DNA from: an uncultured Eubacterium sp.
Lineage (GTDB): Bacteria; Bacillota; Clostridia; Lachnospirales; Lachnospiraceae
Direction: 5' to 3'
Assembly: GCA_910583555.1 (NCBI GenBank)
Contig: CAJTXO010000013.1
Location: forward strand, 52,993-116,992
Length of the DNA: 64,000 bases
Shown here: positions 32,210-40,353 of the stretch, in pieces
How positions within the stretch are numbered: position 1 is the first letter of the stretch
Layout of the letters: every line of letters starts with the position of its first letter
Made by a program: the position numbers and the translations under genes
Notes under the pieces: generated by a model
What the model was told of the DNA's origin: nothing
Databases searched by the model: none
Seen by the model: only the letters and a program-made list of their open reading frames with translations

Positions 32210-33577
32210 ATGGTTTATCAATATAAAAATAATGGTTATAATATAGTTTTAGATGTAAACAGCGGGTCGGTCCATCTGGTCGATGAAGTGGCGTACGATG
32301 TGATCGAAATGTATGATAAGAAAGAACGATCGGAAATTACGGAATTGATCTGCGCGAAGTACAAAGCGGACGGCGTGGACGAAAAGGAACTCGAGGAACT
32401 GTATCAGGATATCGAGCAATTGATAGCGGAAGGAACGCTGTTTACCGAAGACACTTACAAAGAAGGCGTGATCGATTTTAAGAAGCGCAGTACGGTAGTC
32501 AAGGCGCTCTGCCTCCATATCGCCCACGCCTGCAATCTCTCGTGCCGCTACTGTTTCGCCGGGGAAGGTGAGTACCACGGCGACCGCGCGCTCATGAGTT
32601 TCGAGGTGGGGAAAAAGGCACTTGATTTCCTGGTGGAGAACTCGGGCAGCCGCAAAAACCTGGAAGTGGACTTTTTCGGCGGTGAGCCGCTCATGAATTT
32701 TGATGTCGTGAAGCAGCTCGTGGCGTACGGACGGGAACTGGAGAAGACGCATGACAAGCATTTCCGCTTTACGCTGACGACGAACGGCGTTCTTTTGGAT
32801 GAAGAGATCATGGAATTTGCCGACCGCGAGATGGATAATATCGTTCTGAGCATCGACGGCCGGAAGGAAGTGCACGACCGTATGCGCCCCGCCAAGGACG
32901 GATCTGGCAGTTACGACCGGATCATTGACAAATTCAAGGAAGTTGCCAGAAGACGCGGGCAGAAGCGCTACTATGTGCGCGGGACATTTACCCGCGAGAA
33001 TCTGGATTTCGTAGAAGATGTGCTCCATCTGGCTGACGAGGGGTTTGAGCAGATTTCGGTAGAGCCCGTCGTGGCGGGGCCGGACGAGCCGTACGCGATC
33101 CGGGAGGAAGATGTCCCTGTCATCTGTGAAGGCTATGACAGGCTGGCAAAAGAAATGCTGAAGAGAGAAAAAGAGGGCAGAGGCTTTCAATTTTTCCACT
33201 ATATGATCGACCTGACGGGGGGGCCGTGTGTGTACAAGCGTCTTTCCGGGTGCGGATCGGGTGTGGAATATCTGGCAGTCACGCCGCAGGGTGACCTGTA
33301 CCCGTGCCACCAGTTTGTGGGGAATGAAGAATTTCTTTTGGGAAATGTGGAAGACGGCATTGTGCGGGACGATATCTGCGAAAGATTTAAACTGTGTAAT
33401 GTATATGCGAAAGAGGAGTGCCGCAATTGTTTTGCTAAATTTTTCTGCAGCGGTGGATGCGCGGCGAACGCGTACCATATGCACCACGATGTGAACAAAC
33501 CGTATGAGATCGGCTGTCAGCTGCAGCGCAAGCGCGTGGAATGCGCGATCATGCTCCAGGCTGCAAAAAATAAGTGA
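32210..33577 (+). CDS. scfB: SCIFF radical SAM maturase (thioether-forming, SPASM)
   Basis: A protein of 455 residues. An N-terminal peptide-binding RRE-like region (about 1-90; HLVDEVAYDVIEMYD) is followed by the radical SAM motif CNLSCRYC with Cys108, Cys112 and Cys115. FFGGEPLMNFDVVKQ and LTTNGVLLDEEI complete the barrel. The SPASM cysteines that bind auxiliary clusters are in SGCGSGVEYLAV-x3-GDLYPCHQ and at the end (CNVYAKEECRNC-x5-CSGGCAANAY). The enzyme forms Cys-alpha/beta thioethers in the SCIFF peptide. GAAAGAGGGAAA precedes the ATG. Length and motif spacing match characterised CteB/Tte1186-type enzymes. Confidence 0.96.
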   Translation: MVYQYKNNGYNIVLDVNSGSVHLVDEVAYDVIEMYDKKERSEITELICAKYKADGVDEKELEELYQDIEQLIAEGTLFTEDTYKEGVIDFKKRSTVVKALCLHIAHACNLSCRYCFAGEGEYHGDRALMSFEVGKKALDFLVENSGSRKNLEVDFFGGEPLMNFDVVKQLVAYGRELEKTHDKHFRFTLTTNGVLLDEEIMEFADREMDNIVLSIDGRKEVHDRMRPAKDGSGSYDRIIDKFKEVARRRGQKRYYVRGTFTRENLDFVEDVLHLADEGFEQISVEPVVAGPDEPYAIREEDVPVICEGYDRLAKEMLKREKEGRGFQFFHYMIDLTGGPCVYKRLSGCGSGVEYLAVTPQGDLYPCHQFVGNEEFLLGNVEDGIVRDDICERFKLCNVYAKEECRNCFAKFFCSGGCAANAYHMHHDVNKPYEIGCQLQRKRVECAIMLQAAKNK

Positions 33578-33672
33578 CGGTGAAAATTAGTGCCGGCGCA
33601 CTTGTCTGGCAGAAGTGGAGCACAAAAACCCCGGGCAAATTGTGAATTATATGTTAAATGTGTAAAAAACAT

Positions 33673-33700
33673 TTGAAAAAAATGAGAATGGGTTTATAAT
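33673..33700 (+). promoter_or_regulatory. Promoter of the mreB-flagellar operon
   Basis: TTGAAA (33673-33678) and TATAAT (33695-33700) with a 16-bp spacer, 94 bp upstream of mreB. It resembles sigma-A; no sigma-D (flagellar) consensus was seen. The rest of the 33578-33793 gap has no gene. Confidence 0.7.
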
Positions 33701-33793
33701 AGAATAGAGTGGGTTTAATTTTGAATCATAACAGCAAGGACAGAAGAATGGTTTTCATATACGAAATCGGGGAAGAATGGAAAGGAGAAAGTC

Positions 33794-34780
33794 ATGGACA
33801 TTGGAATAGATTTAGGTACGGCCAGCATCCTGGTCTATGTGAAAGAAAAGGGTGTTGTGCTCAAAGAGCCTAGCGTAGTTGCTTTTGACAGGGATACGAA
33901 CAGGATTAAAGCGATCGGGGAAGAGGCAAGGCTCATGCTTGGCCGTACGCCGGGCAACATCGTAGCAGTGCGTCCGCTGCGTCAGGGTGTGATCTCGGAT
34001 TATACCGTTACGGAAAAGATGCTGAAATATTTTATCCAGAAAGCCGTAGGAAAGCAGCGTTTCCGTAAACCGCTGATCAGTATATGCGTGCCGAGCGGCG
34101 TCACTGAGGTGGAGCGGAAAGCGGTAGAAGACGCCGCGTTCCAGGCGGGCGCGCGGGATGTGAAGATCATCGAGGAGCCGATCGCGGCAGCCATCGGAGC
34201 CGGGATTGATATTGCGAGGCCGTGCGGCAATATGATCGTAGATATCGGTGGTGGAACGTCGGATATCGCGGTGATCTCCCTGGGAGGAACGGTAGTCAGC
34301 ACGTCCATCAAAATAGCTGGCGACGATTTCGATGACGCCATTGTCAGATATATGAGAAAGAAGCACAATCTCCTGATTGGGGAGAGGACGGCGGAGGATA
34401 TCAAGATCCGCATTGGATCGGCCTATCCGCGTCCTGAAGTGGAGCAGGTGGACGTCCGCGGGAGGAACCTTGTGACGGGACTGCCAAAGACGATCACGGT
34501 CACTTCCAAAGAGACAGAGGAAGCGCTTAAGGACACGACGCTGCAGATCGTCGATGCCGTCCACAGCGTACTGGAGAAGACACCGCCTGAACTGGCCGCT
34601 GATATCGCGGACCGGGGTATCGTGCTCACCGGCGGCGGCAGCCTTTTGTACGGGCTGGAAGAATTGATCGAGAGTAAGACGGGGATCACGACGATGACGG
34701 CAGAGGAGCCGATGACCGCAGTAGCGGTCGGCACCGGAAAATATGTAGAATTCCTGAGCGGGACTTCGGGAGAGGCCTGA
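33794..34780 (+). CDS. mreB: Rod shape-determining protein, MreB/Mbl family
   Basis: A protein of 328 residues, the usual size. MreB-family actins form membrane filaments that steer cell-wall synthesis. The phosphate-1 loop GIDLGTASILVYV, KAIGEEARLMLGRTP, the phosphate-2 loop IVDIGGGTSDIAV, RIGSAYPR and the adenosine motif GIVLTGGGSLLYGL are all present. AGGAG precedes the ATG. It is followed by two rod/hook genes and a rod-binding gene, the same order as mbl-flhO-flhP in Bacillus subtilis, so it is best compared with Mbl. The frame beyond its TGA stays open as far as the next gene, but the stop and new ribosome site argue for separate proteins. Confidence 0.93.
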   Translation: MDIGIDLGTASILVYVKEKGVVLKEPSVVAFDRDTNRIKAIGEEARLMLGRTPGNIVAVRPLRQGVISDYTVTEKMLKYFIQKAVGKQRFRKPLISICVPSGVTEVERKAVEDAAFQAGARDVKIIEEPIAAAIGAGIDIARPCGNMIVDIGGGTSDIAVISLGGTVVSTSIKIAGDDFDDAIVRYMRKKHNLLIGERTAEDIKIRIGSAYPRPEVEQVDVRGRNLVTGLPKTITVTSKETEEALKDTTLQIVDAVHSVLEKTPPELAADIADRGIVLTGGGSLLYGLEELIESKTGITTMTAEEPMTAVAVGTGKYVEFLSGTSGEA

Positions 34781-34890
34781 CGAAGTTCGGGAAGAGGCCC
34801 GGCGGGGTTCAGAAGAGGTCGGAGAAGTTCGAGAGAGTTTTGGCGAGGTTCGGAAGATTTCGGCAGAAGTTCGGCGAGGGATGAGATAGA
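34781..34890 (+). repeat. Degenerate GTTCGG-rich repeats after mreB
   Basis: About seven imperfect copies of (A)GTTCGG-GAAG-type units, with purine-rich spacers, fill the gap from the mreB stop to about 34890. The period varies between 12 and 22 bp. The stretch is stop-free in the mreB frame and in keeping with expansion of the gene's 3' end. Confidence 0.6.
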
Positions 34891-34939
34891 TGAAAACGAT
34901 AAAGATGACACAGTTTTATACGTTGGATTGGAGGAACAT

Positions 34940-35716
34940 ATGTTAAGAGGTCTTTATACTGCTTGGACAGGGATGGTCAACGAGCAGAAACGGTTGGATG
35001 TCGTGTCAAATAATCTGGCAAATGCGGACACGTATGGATACAAGGCTGACAGCGTCAGCAGTCAGGCATTTGATCAGTTATTAACGCTGAAGATCAGGGA
35101 CGGATCCCAGGCATATCACAATCAGGCGATCGGCGCTATGAGTTTAGGTGTAAAAGTGGGTGAGGTTTATACGGACTACACCCAGGGATCCCTGCGGGAT
35201 ACCGGCGGGACGTTTGATGTGGCGCTGAGCGGCAACGGATTTTTTACGATCCACCACACGAACAGCAAGGGACAGACCACGACGAGGTATACGAGGGACG
35301 GCAGTTTTCAGGTGACGAAGGACGGCTATCTCGTGGATACCGAAGGAAACCGGGTGCAGGGAAAAGGCGGCGATATCAAGATCGATCCGGAGGCGAAGAG
35401 CATTTCCATTGACAAAGAGGGGACGATCATGGCAGACGGCGCTGTTGTCGACCAGCTGCAGGTCACAGACTTTGAAGATTACGATTATCTCGTAAAATTA
35501 GGGGATAATTTATATACGACCGTGGACGGAGCGAGGGAAATTGCCTCGACGGCATCGGTCATTCAGGGATATACGGAGCAATCAAATGTTAATGTTGTAT
35601 CGGAAATGGTCGATATGATTACTATAACGAGAGCATACGAAGCCAATCAGAAGATGATCCGGGCGATGGACGGCATGATGGATAAAGCGGTCAATACAGT
35701 AGGAAAGCTCGGCTGA
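34940..35716 (+). CDS. flhO: Flagellar hook/basal-body rod protein (FlhO-like)
   Basis: A protein of 258 residues starting MLRGLYTAWTGM at 34940, with TTGGAGG 6 nt upstream. Flagellar rod/hook family marks are NEQKRLDVVSNNLANADTYGYK at the N-terminus, a central DVALSGNGFFTIHH-type beta region, TRYTRDGSFQVTKDGYLV, and a C-terminal helical SNVNVVSEMVDMITITRAYEANQKMIRAMDGMMDKAVNT. It is a distal-rod or rod component exported by the flagellar type III apparatus. Second gene of the mreB operon. Confidence 0.92.
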   Translation: MLRGLYTAWTGMVNEQKRLDVVSNNLANADTYGYKADSVSSQAFDQLLTLKIRDGSQAYHNQAIGAMSLGVKVGEVYTDYTQGSLRDTGGTFDVALSGNGFFTIHHTNSKGQTTTRYTRDGSFQVTKDGYLVDTEGNRVQGKGGDIKIDPEAKSISIDKEGTIMADGAVVDQLQVTDFEDYDYLVKLGDNLYTTVDGAREIASTASVIQGYTEQSNVNVVSEMVDMITITRAYEANQKMIRAMDGMMDKAVNTVGKLG

Positions 35717-35771
35717 TAGCGGTTTCACCGTGTGTTTTTAGATAGGAAATGAATGATTGGAGGAAACAGAT

Positions 35772-36581
35772 ATGATGCGTTCACTTTGGACGGCGGCAAC
35801 AGGTATGATCGCCCAGCAGACAAATTTGGACACCGTGGCAAACAATCTGTCAAACATCAACTCGACAGGCTATAAAACAGAAGCGGTCAATTTCAAATCG
35901 CTGATCTACCAGACGCTGCAGAGAAAGTCTTATGACAGTACAGGGGCCCCGAAACCGGTAGGGGCACAGGTCGGACTCGGCGTGCGGCCGGCAGCGATCG
36001 TCACCGATTTCACACAGGGGCCGCTGCTTGAGTCAAGCGGGGCGTTTGATTACGCGATCCAGGGCGAGGGATTTTTCATGATCCAGCTCAACGACGGAAC
36101 GACAGGATATACGAGAAATGGTAACTTTTATGTTTCAGTAACCGAGAACGGACTTGCGATGACCGACTCAAACGGAAATGCGGTGCTCGATATGGCGGGA
36201 AATCCGATCACGTTTGCCGCGGATGTCGATGCTTCGAAACTTTCAGTCGATCAGTTTGGAAACTTTACATATCGGAACCGGGAAGGAAATGTACAGCCAT
36301 TAAACATTCAGATGGGACTGGCGTTCTTCCCGAATCCATCGGGCCTGGAGCGGGTATCGGACACGATGATGAAAGAGTCGCCGGCGTCCGGAGCCGTGAC
36401 GGTGTACGCGGCCAATGAACTGAATTCCAAGATCGTTTCCGGCCGTTTGGAAGGTTCCAACGTACAGGCAGCCGATGAAATGGTAAATATGATCGTGGCA
36501 CAGCGTGCGTACGAGATGAATTCCAAGGCGATCACCGCATCCGACGAGATGCTGCAGCAGGCAAATAACCTGAGATCGTAA
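35772..36581 (+). CDS. flhP: Flagellar hook/basal-body rod protein (FlhP/FlgG-like)
   Basis: A protein of 269 residues beginning MMRSLWTAATGMIAQQ; GGAGG lies 8 nt upstream of 35772 (the next ATG, 35775, is equally possible). It has the same layout as its neighbour: N-terminal NLDTVANNLSNINSTGYK, central DYAIQGEGFFMIQLN and TRNGNFYVSVTE, and C-terminal SNVQAADEMVNMIVAQRAYEMNSKAITASDEML. It is a likely distal-rod protein. The 55-bp gap to the upstream gene carries no terminator. The final codons (LRS stop) are the first copy of an 18-bp tandem repeat. Confidence 0.92.
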   Translation: MMRSLWTAATGMIAQQTNLDTVANNLSNINSTGYKTEAVNFKSLIYQTLQRKSYDSTGAPKPVGAQVGLGVRPAAIVTDFTQGPLLESSGAFDYAIQGEGFFMIQLNDGTTGYTRNGNFYVSVTENGLAMTDSNGNAVLDMAGNPITFAADVDASKLSVDQFGNFTYRNREGNVQPLNIQMGLAFFPNPSGLERVSDTMMKESPASGAVTVYAANELNSKIVSGRLEGSNVQAADEMVNMIVAQRAYEMNSKAITASDEMLQQANNLRS

Positions 36582-36623
36582 GATGTTTTGAGATCGTAAG
36601 ATATCTTGAGATCGTAAGTTGGA
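36570..36623 (+). repeat. Three 18-bp tandem repeats covering a stop codon
   Basis: YTGAGATCGTAAGATRTY-type units run from 36570 to 36587, 36588 to 36605 and 36606 to 36623. Each encodes Leu-Arg-Ser-stop in the flagellar gene's frame, so the true stop and its context were duplicated twice downstream. Confidence 0.9.
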
Positions 36624-36684
36624 TAGATTCCCGGAAACGGGGCATAGGGCAGAAGGCCCTGACCAGTGAGAGGCAGGTGGTATC

Positions 36685-37074
36685 ATGTCATTAGCAGTAA
36701 ATAATCCGTACGGCAGCCTCGCGGCTTCTACGATGAGCGCCGACGCGCTGACGGGGATCGCTTCTTCCGGAAAGCTGGCAAATTCGATCGAGGGCGCGCA
36801 GTCCGAAGACGAAATGATGGCAGCATGCGAGGAATTTGAAGTCTATCTCATACAGAAAATGTTTGAGACGATGGAGCAGACGGCCAAAGTGTTCAGCGAC
36901 GAAGAAGATGAGGACGGTAATGAATATACAAGCATGTTCAACGACCAGATGTTTCAGGCAGTGGCGCAGAACATGGTAGATTCCGGGCAGGGGCTCGGCA
37001 TCGCGAAGACGCTGTATGAATCCATGGCGAGAAATGCCGGGATCACGGCGCAGGCGGTGGAACAATCAGAATGA
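36685..37074 (+). CDS. flgJ: FlgJ-like rod-binding protein (rod cap, no muramidase domain)
   Basis: A protein of 129 residues. The segment MMAACEEFEVYLIQKMFETMEQTAK and the following MFNDQMFQAVAQNMVDSGQGLGIAKTLYESM match the N-terminal rod-binding domain of FlgJ (Rod-binding protein family). The C-terminal peptidoglycan hydrolase domain of proteobacterial FlgJ is absent, as in many Firmicutes. It closes the mreB-flhO-flhP operon and would cap or assist assembly of the rod. Confidence 0.87.
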   Translation: MSLAVNNPYGSLAASTMSADALTGIASSGKLANSIEGAQSEDEMMAACEEFEVYLIQKMFETMEQTAKVFSDEEDEDGNEYTSMFNDQMFQAVAQNMVDSGQGLGIAKTLYESMARNAGITAQAVEQSE

Positions 37075-37145
37075 TTACAGGATCCGAGTGATACGAGGTT
37101 CCGAATAATGCAGGATTCACAATGATTCTCGGATCTAGCGATTTA
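37062..37145 (+). repeat. Degenerate 17-18-bp repeats after flgJ
   Basis: GATTC/GATCC/GTTCC-led units (roughly GATTCN-AATGATTN-C) recur about five times from the last flgJ codons to about 37145. This is the third gene of one operon with repeats starting at its stop. Confidence 0.55.
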
Positions 37146-37232
37146 GTTAATACAATAGCGTTCCGGCGGGCCAGGGGTCCCGACGGGGCGCCGATTGTTA
37201 TTATTTATAGGAAGTCCGTTTCATGCGGAGTA

Positions 37233-37262
37233 AGCGGCGCGGTTGTCAGCTGCCGCTTTTTT
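37233..37262 (+). terminator. Terminator of the mreB-flagellar operon
   Basis: AGCGGC (37233-37238) and GCCGCT (37252-37257) form the stem, followed by a run of six T. The upstream part of the flgJ-recD2 gap (37075-37232) holds only the degenerate repeats and a G/C-rich patch. Confidence 0.75.
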
Positions 37263-37323
37263 ACGTTATAAAAACTTTGTACGGTTTTATGCCGTATGCA
37301 AATAAATGGGGAACAAAAACATC

Positions 37324-39594
37324 ATGGAAGAACGAAATGGCTATGTAGAACATATCATATACCGGAACGTGGAAAATGGATACACCGTTTTTGAATTTGC
37401 CTGCGAGGACGGGGACGGAGAGGTGTTGGAAACGTGTGTCGGGACATTTCCCTTTATCAATGAGGGGGAGTACATGGTACTTTACGGAAATGTCGTGACA
37501 CATCCGACGTACCACGAGCAGTTTAAAGTGGAAAAGAGCGAGAGCCGGGCGCCGGACGATGTGCTGTCGATGCAGCGCTATCTGGGTTCGGGAGCGATAA
37601 AAGGTATCGGAGGCGGTCTGGCCAAACGCATCACGGACAAGTTCGGGGAAAAGACATTTGAGATCATCGAAAAAGAGCCGGAACGGCTGAGCGAGGTCAA
37701 GGGGATCAGTGAAAAGAAGGCGGCGGATATTGCCATCCAGTTCGAGGAAAAGCGCGAGATGAGGGATGCGATGATCTTTTTGCAGCAGTACGGGATCAGT
37801 AACCAGCTGGCGGTAAAGATCTATCAGACGTACCGCGCGGACTTGTACGGAATCGTGAAAAACAATCCGTACAAGCTGGCGGAAGATATACGCGGTGTGG
37901 GATTTAAGATCGCCGACGGCATCGCGAGGAAGACCGGCCTCGATATGGATTCGGACTTCCGCGTCCGCGCCGGCATCTTATACGTGCTCGGACTGGGCAG
38001 CAGTTCGGGACACATTTATATGCCGGCCGAGCTGCTTTACCGCAACTGTGTGGAATTTCTCGGCGTCGGGGTCGATCGACTGATGGCGATGACCGATGAG
38101 ATGGAAATGGATAAGAGCATCGTGCGCGACGGGGAGAGGATCTATCTGCCGATCTTGTACTACAGCGAACTGAACTGCGCGCGGATGATGTTGGATATCG
38201 GGAGCATACGGGGCGGGGACGGCGCCGCCGTTGACAGCGCGATCAAAAAGCTGCAGCGGGAGCTGGACCTTGAACTGGACGACCGGCAGATCACGGCGGT
38301 CAGGGAATCGATGAACCACGGTCTGCTCGTCATCACGGGCGGGCCGGGAACGGGAAAGACGACGACAGTCAATATGATCATCCGGCTGCTCGAAGAGGAA
38401 GGGCAGACGATCCTTCTCGCCGCGCCGACCGGGCGGGCTGCCAAAAGGCTGGCGGAGACGACCGGAAGGGAAACTCAGACGATCCACCGGATGTTACAGT
38501 ACAACGGCGCCGGTGCCGCCGAGGGAAAGGACGGGGCGCCGGGTGACGTCCTGTCAGGCTCCGCCGGCCAGGGCATGGAACAGGGCAGGTTTGAGAGGAA
38601 CGAGTGGAATCCGCTGGAGGCGGACGTCATCATCATCGACGAGATGTCGATGGTTGATATCTATCTGTTTACGAGCCTGCTCAAAGCGATATCCGTCGGA
38701 ACGCGCCTCATCCTCGTGGGAGATGTAAACCAGCTGCCGAGCGTGGGCCCGGGAAACGTGCTGCGCGACGTGATCGGATCGGGGTGCTTCAGCGTCGTAA
38801 AGCTGGAGCGCATCTTCCGGCAGGCGGCGGAGAGCGACATCGTCGTCAACGCCCATAAGATCAATCAGGGCGAAACGGTGACCATAGATAATAAGAGCCG
38901 GGATTTTTTCTGTCTGGAAAAGGCGGACAGCCACGGCGTGCTCGAGATCATGCTTTGGCTCGTGCGCGATAAGATGCCGAAATACACCGACTGCACGGCG
39001 TTTGACGTGCAGGTGCTCACGCCCATGAAAAAAGGGGAGCTGGGCGTCATCCGCTGTAATCAGATCCTGCAGAAATACCTGAACCCTGAAAGCGGGAAAA
39101 AGGCGCAGATCGAAGTGCACGGCACGATCTTCCGCGAGGGCGACAAGGTCATGCAGATCAAAAACAATTACCAGATGGCGTGGCGGACAGAAGGGTTCCA
39201 CGGCGTCGTCATAGAAGAGGGGACCGGCGTATTTAACGGGGACTGCGGGATCATCCGCGACATCGACCTATATGAGAAAGAGATGACGGTCGTATTTGAT
39301 GAGGACAAACTTGTGACTTACGCGTTCGGCGATATGGACGAGCTGGAACTGGCTTACGCCATCACGATACATAAATCGCAGGGGAGCGAGTATCCGGCGG
39401 TCGTCATTCCCCTGTTAGGCGGGCCGAAGGTGCTCATGAACCGGAATCTTCTGTATACGGCGGTCACAAGGGCGAAAAAATGCGTGACGCTCGTCGGCAG
39501 TAAAAAGGCGGTATATGATATGATCGCGAATGAATCGGAGCAGAAACGATATTCTACCCTGGAAATTCGATTAAAAGAATTGCAAAACAACTAG
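37324..39594 (+). CDS. recD2: RecD2-type ATP-dependent 5'-3' DNA helicase
   Basis: A protein of 756 residues, the long RecD-like form that works without RecBC. The start MEERNGYVEHIIYRN at 37324 fits family N-termini; an ATG at 37306 is the alternative. An OB-like N-terminal domain (about 1-75) is followed by tandem helix-hairpin-helix segments (GIGGGLAKRI, GISEKKAADIA). The helicase then has Walker A GGPGTGKTTTV, Walker B IIDEMSMVD, GDVNQLPSVGPG and RIFRQA, with the UvrD-like C-terminal ITIHKSQGSEYPAVV and LYTAVTRAKK. An insertion rich in Gly/Ala (about 395-425) lies between motifs Ia and II. It acts in DNA repair and replication-fork maintenance. Confidence 0.94.
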   Translation: MEERNGYVEHIIYRNVENGYTVFEFACEDGDGEVLETCVGTFPFINEGEYMVLYGNVVTHPTYHEQFKVEKSESRAPDDVLSMQRYLGSGAIKGIGGGLAKRITDKFGEKTFEIIEKEPERLSEVKGISEKKAADIAIQFEEKREMRDAMIFLQQYGISNQLAVKIYQTYRADLYGIVKNNPYKLAEDIRGVGFKIADGIARKTGLDMDSDFRVRAGILYVLGLGSSSGHIYMPAELLYRNCVEFLGVGVDRLMAMTDEMEMDKSIVRDGERIYLPILYYSELNCARMMLDIGSIRGGDGAAVDSAIKKLQRELDLELDDRQITAVRESMNHGLLVITGGPGTGKTTTVNMIIRLLEEEGQTILLAAPTGRAAKRLAETTGRETQTIHRMLQYNGAGAAEGKDGAPGDVLSGSAGQGMEQGRFERNEWNPLEADVIIIDEMSMVDIYLFTSLLKAISVGTRLILVGDVNQLPSVGPGNVLRDVIGSGCFSVVKLERIFRQAAESDIVVNAHKINQGETVTIDNKSRDFFCLEKADSHGVLEIMLWLVRDKMPKYTDCTAFDVQVLTPMKKGELGVIRCNQILQKYLNPESGKKAQIEVHGTIFREGDKVMQIKNNYQMAWRTEGFHGVVIEEGTGVFNGDCGIIRDIDLYEKEMTVVFDEDKLVTYAFGDMDELELAYAITIHKSQGSEYPAVVIPLLGGPKVLMNRNLLYTAVTRAKKCVTLVGSKKAVYDMIANESEQKRYSTLEIRLKELQNN

Positions 39595-39631
39595 TTTTTT
39601 GTTAGAATAGAAAATAGAGGGGTGGGGATAT

Positions 39632-40339
39632 ATGGATAAAAAACTATTGGATATTCTGTATCCGGAAAAATGTGTTGTGTGCCATCGGCTCCTGCGGGGG
39701 ACGGATGGGGAGAAAATGTGCGGCGAGTGCCGTAAGAGCGTGCGTCCGGTGACGGAGCCGAGATGTATCCGGTGTTCGAAACCGGTGATGGACATGGAAG
39801 AGGAATGGTGTGAGGACTGCCGCGGCCGGACTTTTTATGTGGAGGAAGGTTACGCGCTGTACCCGTATGCGCAGCCGATGAGAAGGGCGATCCGTTATCT
39901 GAAGTACGACGGAGAGACCGCCGGCGCACCGTATTTCGCCGATCAGATGGTGGAAAGGTACGGCGGCTGGGTGCAGCGGCTGTCGCCGGATGTCATCATT
40001 CCGGTGCCGATCCACAAAAAGAAGATGAGGTTCCGCGGATTTAACCAGGCGGCGTGTCTGGCCGAGCGGATCGGTGAACGGCTGGAGATACCGGTCGATC
40101 CGGACTGTATTATCCGCACACAAAATACAAAGCCCCAGAAGGGACTTGACAGCAAAGCTAGATTTTGCAACCTCCGAAAAGGATTCGCAGTCCGCGAGGG
40201 AACGGGCCCGTACCGAACGATTCTGCTCGTAGATGATATTTACACGACGGGAGCGACTCTTGAGGCATGCGGTAAGGTGTTAAAGGAAGAGGGGGCAAAA
40301 AGAATATATTTTCTCTGCCTTTGTATCGGAGGTGGATAG
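39632..40339 (+). CDS. comF: ComF-family phosphoribosyltransferase-like protein
   Basis: A protein of 235 residues. The N-terminus holds two zinc knuckles (CVVCHRL ... CGEC and CIRCSKP ... CEDC), followed by AIRYLKYDGE and the PRTase signature ILLVDDIYTTGATLEACG near residue 195. ComF proteins aid uptake of transforming DNA in Bacillus, but in many bacteria the role is unclear. It lies 37 bp after recD2 and 14 bp before the YvyF-like gene, the same ComF-YvyF order as in the Bacillus comF operon, where the yvyF and flagellar flgM genes follow. Confidence 0.92.
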   Translation: MDKKLLDILYPEKCVVCHRLLRGTDGEKMCGECRKSVRPVTEPRCIRCSKPVMDMEEEWCEDCRGRTFYVEEGYALYPYAQPMRRAIRYLKYDGETAGAPYFADQMVERYGGWVQRLSPDVIIPVPIHKKKMRFRGFNQAACLAERIGERLEIPVDPDCIIRTQNTKPQKGLDSKARFCNLRKGFAVREGTGPYRTILLVDDIYTTGATLEACGKVLKEEGAKRIYFLCLCIGGG

Positions 40340-40353
40340 AATGGAGGTAACGT

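Noticed and set aside
32249..33487. 1.2-kb minus-strand open frame opposite the SCIFF maturase
   Set aside because: The plus-strand gene has all radical SAM and SPASM motifs; the opposite frame has no recognisable domain.
34778..34942. Fusion of MreB to the flagellar rod protein
   Set aside because: A normal TGA and an independent GGAGG site separate the two proteins; the open frame is explained by stop-poor repeats.
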